A DNA stretch of 27,727 bases from an uncultured Mycoplasmatota bacterium (GTDB lineage Bacteria > Bacillota_I > Bacilli_A > RF39 > UBA660): contig CAMMBO010000006.1 in assembly GCA_946494435.1 (NCBI GenBank), positions 1 through 27,727 on the forward strand, in the 5' to 3' direction. This document shows, piece after piece, positions 24,192-27,727 of this stretch. The position numbers were made by a program, and so were the translations under genes. A model generated the notes under the pieces. That model did no database searches. It was not told where the DNA came from and saw only the letters and a list, made by a program, of their open reading frames with translations. How positions within the stretch are numbered: position 1 is the first letter of the stretch; each line of letters opens with the position of its first letter.

Positions 24192-25112
24192 ATGGAAAAT
24201 TTAAAATTTGTAGTATTTAATACTAACAGAACATATGGAAATATGAACGCAGCTAAAGCATTTTATCCTGAAGGTATGAGTGCTGTGGAAAGAAATGCTA
24301 TAGCAAGAGCTAATAAGTTAAAAATAGCTGAAGAAGTAGGTTTTGACTTAAATCGTTTATTCATGACTTTACAACCAAAAGAGGCTAAAGATAGGGGATC
24401 AGTTTATGTTTTAACTCCTGAAGATTTAGCTAATTATAAAGATTTATATGATTATGATGTATATGCTGATACACCAAAAGTTACACCAGCTACTCCTGGT
24501 ACTGCTATTGGCTTTAATGTATCAGATGCTGCTAATATCATTGCTATGAATACTAAAACAATGGAAGCAACTTCTACTTTCTGTCCAGGTACTCATATTG
24601 ATGCTAAAGTTCCAGAAGGTATTGCAGCAGTCACAGGTGGAAATCCTGAAGATATAATTGTTGATGTTTCACCTTTCACCCATGTTTTACCTGTTTATAA
24701 TGCCAATGATAAAAATTGGATGCCAGGTTATATCAATGATTCTAAAGTTTGGGACGGAACATTATATAGAGATGAAAAAACAGGAATATTATATATTGAC
24801 CAATTAAAAGCACTAAAAAAGCAATTACTTGCTAGTGGTATTAAAGAAGAAAATATCACTTGGGGTGAAGATTCTTATTACACAACAGATAAAAATGGTA
24901 AATATATTTATCCATCAAGTCAAAGAACAAGATTACAACCAGATGAGTTGAGTAAAGGTGATTTTATAATTGATGAAACAGGACAATATAGTAATGATCC
25001 TAGTCAAGATGGTAGATTTATGCATGGTGTTGCTTTATTAGAAGAAACTAAAGAACCATATGCTAATGAAGATATTAAAGTTTATAGTTATGGTTCTGCT
25101 AGAAGAAGATAG
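24192..25112 (+). CDS. Divergent laccase-domain (YfiH/polyphenol oxidase family) protein
   Basis: Overall layout resembles the YfiH/Cu-oxidase_4 family, whose members act on peptidoglycan precursors or purine nucleosides: an N-terminal ERNAIARANKLKIAEEVGFD block, a central STFCPGTHIDAKVPEGIAAV segment, the family-like GNPEDIIVDVSPFTHVLPVY block, and a late SSQRTRLQPDE with DGRFMHGVALLEE. However, the metal-binding triad of YfiH (His in QVHG, Cys in ADCLP, His in HAGWRG) is not evident: the matching places read LQPKE, SDAANI and FCPGTHID. At 306 residues it is somewhat longer than YfiH (about 245). It may have lost catalysis or use different residues (C and H in FCPGTHID). Start ATG 24192 follows AAGGGGG (24176-24182). 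It has its own promoter and terminator. The family call is moderate. Confidence 0.5.
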   Translation: MENLKFVVFNTNRTYGNMNAAKAFYPEGMSAVERNAIARANKLKIAEEVGFDLNRLFMTLQPKEAKDRGSVYVLTPEDLANYKDLYDYDVYADTPKVTPATPGTAIGFNVSDAANIIAMNTKTMEATSTFCPGTHIDAKVPEGIAAVTGGNPEDIIVDVSPFTHVLPVYNANDKNWMPGYINDSKVWDGTLYRDEKTGILYIDQLKALKKQLLASGIKEENITWGEDSYYTTDKNGKYIYPSSQRTRLQPDELSKGDFIIDETGQYSNDPSQDGRFMHGVALLEETKEPYANEDIKVYSYGSARRR

Positions 25113-25139
25113 AGTCAAAATAGACTCTTTTTTCTTTTT
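25111..25139 (+). terminator. Intrinsic terminator
   Basis: AGAGTC (25111-25116) and GACTCT (25123-25128) form a 6-bp stem, followed by TTTTTCTTTTT. It overlaps the stop codon of the laccase-domain gene. Confidence 0.8.
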
Positions 25140-25167
25140 GTGATAACATAGAAATAGGAGGATAAAA

Positions 25168-25602
25168 ATGAAAAAAGTAACCGCTGTTGGTAAATATGGA
25201 AATGTTGTTACAAAAGAAGATAATGAAAAAACACATAATGACATGATTTATGATATGTTTAAAGATGTATTAAAACCATTGGTTGAAGCAAAAGAAAATG
25301 TAGAAGGTGATTTAATTAATATTTGGTCTAATGCTGGATTAGTTACTAAATATCTAGATATGATGATATATTTAGAAACGATTCATGATGATGCAATCAT
25401 TAATCATCCAATATGCATTATTCCTCAAACGATAAGTGAAAGTCAATTAAACTATTATGAAGATAACTATTTGCATAGCCTAGACACTTTTATAACTCTT
25501 AATTATGATGGAGATATATTTAAACTAGTACATCAAGATTATCTTGATAGCAGTGAATTATATGACTTTTTAAAAACAAAAGTAAATACAAAAGTTAAGT
25601 AA
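25168..25602 (+). CDS. Unrecognised small soluble protein, tandem copy 1
   Basis: I do not recognise the family. 144 residues, acidic, no signal peptide or TM segment. A short N-terminal hairpin-like piece (KKVTAVGKYGNVVTKED) precedes helices (NDMIYDMFKDVLKPLVEAKE), a conserved block NIWSNAGLVTKYLDMMIYLE, and SESQLNYYEDNYL, with a C-terminal helix YDFLKTKVNTK. The SD AGGAGG is just upstream of ATG 25168. A diverged paralog follows 33 nt later at 25636 with matching blocks in the same order, so the pair arose by tandem duplication. Not a toxin or antitoxin family I can name, though size and pairing would allow it. Confidence 0.65.
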   Translation: MKKVTAVGKYGNVVTKEDNEKTHNDMIYDMFKDVLKPLVEAKENVEGDLINIWSNAGLVTKYLDMMIYLETIHDDAIINHPICIIPQTISESQLNYYEDNYLHSLDTFITLNYDGDIFKLVHQDYLDSSELYDFLKTKVNTKVK

Positions 25603-25635
25603 AAAAATATTATTAATAAAAAAGAAGGTTTTATA

Positions 25636-26070
25636 ATGCAAAGAGTAGTTGCAGTTGATAAGAATGGTAACATTTATAGCAAAGAAGATGAAAAAACAGG
25701 ACATAATGAACTTGTTTATGAATTATTTGAAGAGTTTTTAGAACCATTACAAGATGAAAAAGTAAAAGGAGACTTTATAAAAATATGGCCTAATGCTTGA
25801 TTAATTACAAAATATTTAGATATGATAATTTATCTAGAAACAGTTAATAATGAAGTATATGACAGTATTATTTGTACAATTCCAGAAAATTTAAGCGACA
25901 ATCAATTAAATCATTATAAAGAAAACTATTTAGATAAAGATGCTCCTTTTTTAGGATTATATTATCATGATGATATGTTTAGTAATGTAAGTGAAGAAAA
26001 AGATAGAGAACTTACTGCCGAAGAAGTACATAGCTTTTTAAAAGATATGGTCAAATCAAAGACAAAATAG
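25636..26070 (+). pseudogene. Tandem copy 2 of the 25168 gene, interrupted by TGA
   Basis: From ATG 25636 the frame gives MQRVVAVDKNGNIYSKEDEK and stays collinear with copy 1 over 145 codons, except for an in-frame TGA at 25798-25800 (codon 55). Copy 1 has GGA (Gly57) at the same place (NAG-LVTKYLDM against NA*-LITKYLDM), so a single G-to-T change made the stop. The frame after it is intact to the TAG at 26068-26070, with no other damage, so the change is recent, a sequencing error, or read through. The second half could be made separately from ATG 25822 (82 residues), but no SD is visible there. TGA is a normal stop elsewhere in the window. Confidence 0.75.
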
Positions 26071-26071
26071 C

Positions 26072-26104
26072 AAAAAAAGAGCTAAAATATAAAGACTCTT
26101 TTTT
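26072..26104 (+). terminator. Intrinsic terminator after the duplicated pair
   Basis: AAAAAAGAG and CTCTTTTTT pair across a 14-nt loop, ending in a T-rich run. It closes the tandem gene pair. Confidence 0.65.
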
Positions 26105-26195
26105 ATATAATAGTTATACTTAAAAATCAAATTTATGAATTGACAAACATATCTTCTATATAGTACACTTGAGTTACTAAAGGGAGGTTCGCATT

Positions 26196-27344
26196 ATGGA
26201 GATATATAGAGCATATAAATTTAGATTATATCCAACAGATGACCAAAAGATATTAATCAACAAAACTTTAGGATGTAAACGTTTTGTATATAATCATTAT
26301 CTTAATTATTTAAAAGATAATGATTATATAAATAGATTTGATTTACATAAAGATTTACCTAAATTAAAAGAAGAAAATGAATTTTTAAAAGAGGTAGATT
26401 CATGTGCATTATGCTATGCCATAGATGATTTAATGGATGCCTTTAATGATTATTATGCTAAAAGATGTGGTTATCCTAAATTAAAAAATAAATTCAGTAA
26501 ACAATCATATAGAACTAGATGTATAAGATGTATGTATAAAGGAAAAAAATATAATAATATAGAAGTAGATTTATTAACTAGAAATATAAAATTACCTAAA
26601 CTAGGTAGAGTTAAAATAAGAGGATTTAGAAAGAAAGATAAAATAGATGGTAAAATATTAAATGCAACTATATCAAGAGATGCCACCAATAAATACTATG
26701 TAAGTGTAGTTGTAGTAGAAGATATCTTAATGGAGAAAGTAACACCTACTACTATAGTAGGAATAGATTTAGGAATAAAAGATTTAGTAGTAACAAGTGA
26801 TGGAGTAAAATATGTTAATGAAAAAGTATTAATGAAGTATGAAAAGAGATTAAAAAGATTACAAAGAAAGTTATCAAGACAAGTTAAAGGAAGTAAGAAT
26901 TATTTAAAGACAAAAGAGAAGATAGCAAGATTACATGCTAAAATAAAGAATTATAGAAAACATTATTTAAATGAGATAGCGAATAAAATAGTTAATGAAC
27001 ATGATATTATAGTAACAGAGAACCTAAAAGTAAAAGATATGTTTAAAGATAAGAAAAAAGCATTTAATAAGAGCCTATCAGATGCATGTGTTAGTACATT
27101 ATGTTCTTTAATAGGGTGGAAGTGTAAGGTAAAAGGTAAGTTTTATTATAAGATAAATACCTATTATCCAAGTAGTCAAATCTGTTGCCATTGTGGCTAT
27201 AAGAATGAAGAGTTAAAAGATTTAAGTATAAGAGAGTATGATTGCCCAAGGTGTCACTTTCATAATGATAGAGATATAAACGCTAGTTTAAACATATTAT
27301 TTGAAGGATTAAAGTTACACTATAATTTAGTTAGTATAGTATAG
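26196..27344 (+). CDS. tnpB: TnpB, RNA-guided RuvC nuclease of an IS605-family element
   Basis: Transposon-encoded endonuclease, ancestor-type of Cas12, guided by an omega-RNA from the element's right end. The N-terminal helix-turn-helix/WED-type region begins MEIYRAYKFRLYPTDDQK. The RuvC residues are D191 in VGIDLGIKDLVV, E275 in IIVTENLKVKDM, and D360 in NDRDINASLNIL. The zinc finger has C330, C333 (ICCHCG), C350 and C353 (DCPRC). At 382 residues it is full length, with no stop or frameshift, so it is probably active. The SD AGGGAGG is upstream of ATG 26196. The structured downstream sequence fits an omega-RNA. Confidence 0.95.
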   Translation: MEIYRAYKFRLYPTDDQKILINKTLGCKRFVYNHYLNYLKDNDYINRFDLHKDLPKLKEENEFLKEVDSCALCYAIDDLMDAFNDYYAKRCGYPKLKNKFSKQSYRTRCIRCMYKGKKYNNIEVDLLTRNIKLPKLGRVKIRGFRKKDKIDGKILNATISRDATNKYYVSVVVVEDILMEKVTPTTIVGIDLGIKDLVVTSDGVKYVNEKVLMKYEKRLKRLQRKLSRQVKGSKNYLKTKEKIARLHAKIKNYRKHYLNEIANKIVNEHDIIVTENLKVKDMFKDKKKAFNKSLSDACVSTLCSLIGWKCKVKGKFYYKINTYYPSSQICCHCGYKNEELKDLSIREYDCPRCHFHNDRDINASLNILFEGLKLHYNLVSIV

Positions 27345-27480
27345 ATAATGTTTTATATAGAAAAATAAGAATTTAATATAAAAATAAATTAGTACGGTAG
27401 CGACTATCGGAATTTAAGCCTATGGAGAATAAGGGATACCTTATCTATGAAGTAGGAATCCTTGGAGGTAACGACAAGGT
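27345..27480 (+). ncRNA. Candidate omega-RNA / right end of the TnpB element
   Basis: Downstream of tnpB the composition changes from AT-only to a GC-richer structured stretch. Three hairpins are visible: CGGTAG/CTATCG (27395-27409, one G-U), ATAAGG/CCTTAT with a GATA loop (27429-27444), and CCTTG/CAAGG (27460-27479). The GAAGTAGGAATCC segment (27449-27461) resembles the GAAGC-rich ends of other TnpB right ends as I remember them. By analogy the guide would be the flanking sequence from about 27481. The 5' end is unknown and may lie inside the tnpB 3' region. Confidence 0.6.
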
Positions 27481-27481
27481 A

Positions 27482-27503
27482 AAAACAAAATTTATTTTGT
27501 TTT
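27482..27503. repeat. AT-only inverted repeat at the element's right flank
   Basis: AAAACAAAAT and ATTTTGTTTT form a perfect 10-bp dyad around TT, directly after the inferred end of the TnpB element. It could act as a weak terminator for tnpB or the omega-RNA, and it overlaps the -35 region of the next promoter and the expected guide segment. Confidence 0.5.
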
Positions 27504-27526
27504 ATATGTTCTTTTTATGGTATACT
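27497..27526 (+). promoter_or_regulatory. Candidate promoter of the hydrolase gene
   Basis: TTGTTT (27497-27502), an 18-nt spacer and TATACT (27521-27526) preceded by TGG, an extended -10. It lies 16 nt before the ATG at 27543. Confidence 0.55.
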
Positions 27527-27542
27527 TCTAATAGGAGGAAGT

Positions 27543-27727
27543 ATGAAAAAGATTAACCTAGATAAAGTAAATTACATACAATATGGTAATGATAAAGGTA
27601 AAGATATTATTTTACTACATGGTTGGGGACAAAATATTGAAATGATGGAACCACTTGGTAATCCCTTATCAAGTAAATATCATATTACAATATTAGATTT
27701 TCCAGGATACGGAAAAAGTGCTGAACC
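27543..27727 (+). CDS. Alpha/beta hydrolase (5' part, runs off the right edge)
   Basis: The first 61 codons of an alpha/beta-fold hydrolase are visible. DIILLHGWGQNIEMME carries the strand and the HG-W-G oxyanion-hole motif, and ITILDFPGYGKSAE is the next conserved strand and loop (D-x-P-G-x-G-x-S). The nucleophile and His lie beyond the window, so substrate class cannot be assigned. SD AGGAGG (27533-27538) precedes ATG 27543. The frame is open to the edge. Confidence 0.85.
   Translation, partial: MKKINLDKVNYIQYGNDKGKDIILLHGWGQNIEMMEPLGNPLSSKYHITILDFPGYGKSAE

Larger units (their letters stand above)
26140..27480 (+). mobile_element. TnpB-only IS605/IS1341-type element
   Basis: An intact tnpB (26196-27344) is followed by about 135 nt of structured non-coding right end. 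No tnpA Y1 transposase is present, as in IS1341-type elements, so movement would need a TnpA in trans. The right boundary is placed after the last hairpin (27460-27479). The left boundary is not defined: no clear left-end hairpin was found, and 26140 is only an outer guess at the start of the leader (TTGACA). Confidence 0.7.

Noticed and set aside
25798..25800. Evidence for an alternative genetic code (TGA read as Gly or Trp)
   Set aside because: TGA ends sufD and the nucleoside phosphorylase at the expected C-termini, and conserved Trp positions are TGG. A single nonsense change in a duplicated gene explains it better.
25636..26070. Toxin-antitoxin pair with the 25168 gene
   Set aside because: The two genes are paralogs of each other, not a toxin with a distinct antitoxin, and no toxin motif was recognised.
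26159..26164. TATAGT as -10 for tnpB with TTGACA at 26140
   Set aside because: The spacer is only 13 nt, too short for a standard promoter; not listed as a feature.

Overview
The window is strongly AT-rich and gene-dense. Its gene families point to a low-GC Firmicute, probably an uncultured gut-type Bacilli or Mollicutes relative that keeps the standard genetic code: a PolC-type replicase, SUF genes in the order D-S-U-B, a lipoteichoic acid synthase-like enzyme, a sortase with a thioester adhesin, and a PepF-like peptidase. TGA is used as a genuine stop (sufD and the nucleoside phosphorylase both end in TGA) and Trp is TGG. The taxonomic placement is inference. No tRNA, rRNA or CRISPR array was seen, and no stretch longer than about 300 bases lacks a feature.

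Layout. (1) 1-3522: the end of a SUF iron-sulfur assembly operon (sufD 3' part, sufS, sufU, sufB), closed by a hairpin. (2) 3640-5760: a short single-domain SSB, an XRE regulator with its own promoter and a candidate operator, and a pyrimidine-nucleoside phosphorylase. (3) 5757-11082: a cell-surface block with a thioester-domain surface protein carrying a C-terminal sorting-like signal, an overlapping sortase, a 5-TM membrane protein, an LTA synthase-family enzyme with its own strong promoter, and a membrane-anchored extracytoplasmic protein. (4) 11115-14383: a HAD phosphatase, an M3 oligopeptidase and an RluB-type pseudouridine synthase. (5) 14417-15433, minus strand: a 5'-truncated dinD remnant associated with two related perfect palindromes, then a 4Fe-4S ferredoxin. 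(6) 15540-23360: a tail-anchored acidic protein, a 23-bp tandem repeat array leading into a DUF4143-type ATPase, an unrecognised protein, and polC. (7) 23361-26104: two genes driven by near-identical promoter/leader modules (an unrecognised protein and a divergent laccase-domain/YfiH-like protein), then a tandem pair of paralogous small genes whose second copy carries an in-frame TGA. (8) 26140-27480: a TnpB-only IS605/IS1341-type element with a structured right end that looks like an omega-RNA. (9) The start of an alpha/beta hydrolase at the right edge.

How the genes work together. Regions 1 and 5 serve iron-sulfur and electron-transfer metabolism. Region 3 looks like a functional envelope unit: an adhesin able to form covalent thioester bonds, its likely sortase, and teichoic-acid polymer synthesis. 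A transcription terminator lies inside the sortase's own coding sequence, so the operon may be built to make much more adhesin than sortase. Regions 5 to 8 have an accessory flavour (decayed dinD, palindromes, iteron-like repeats, duplicated small genes, TnpB) and hold most of the unexplained structure.
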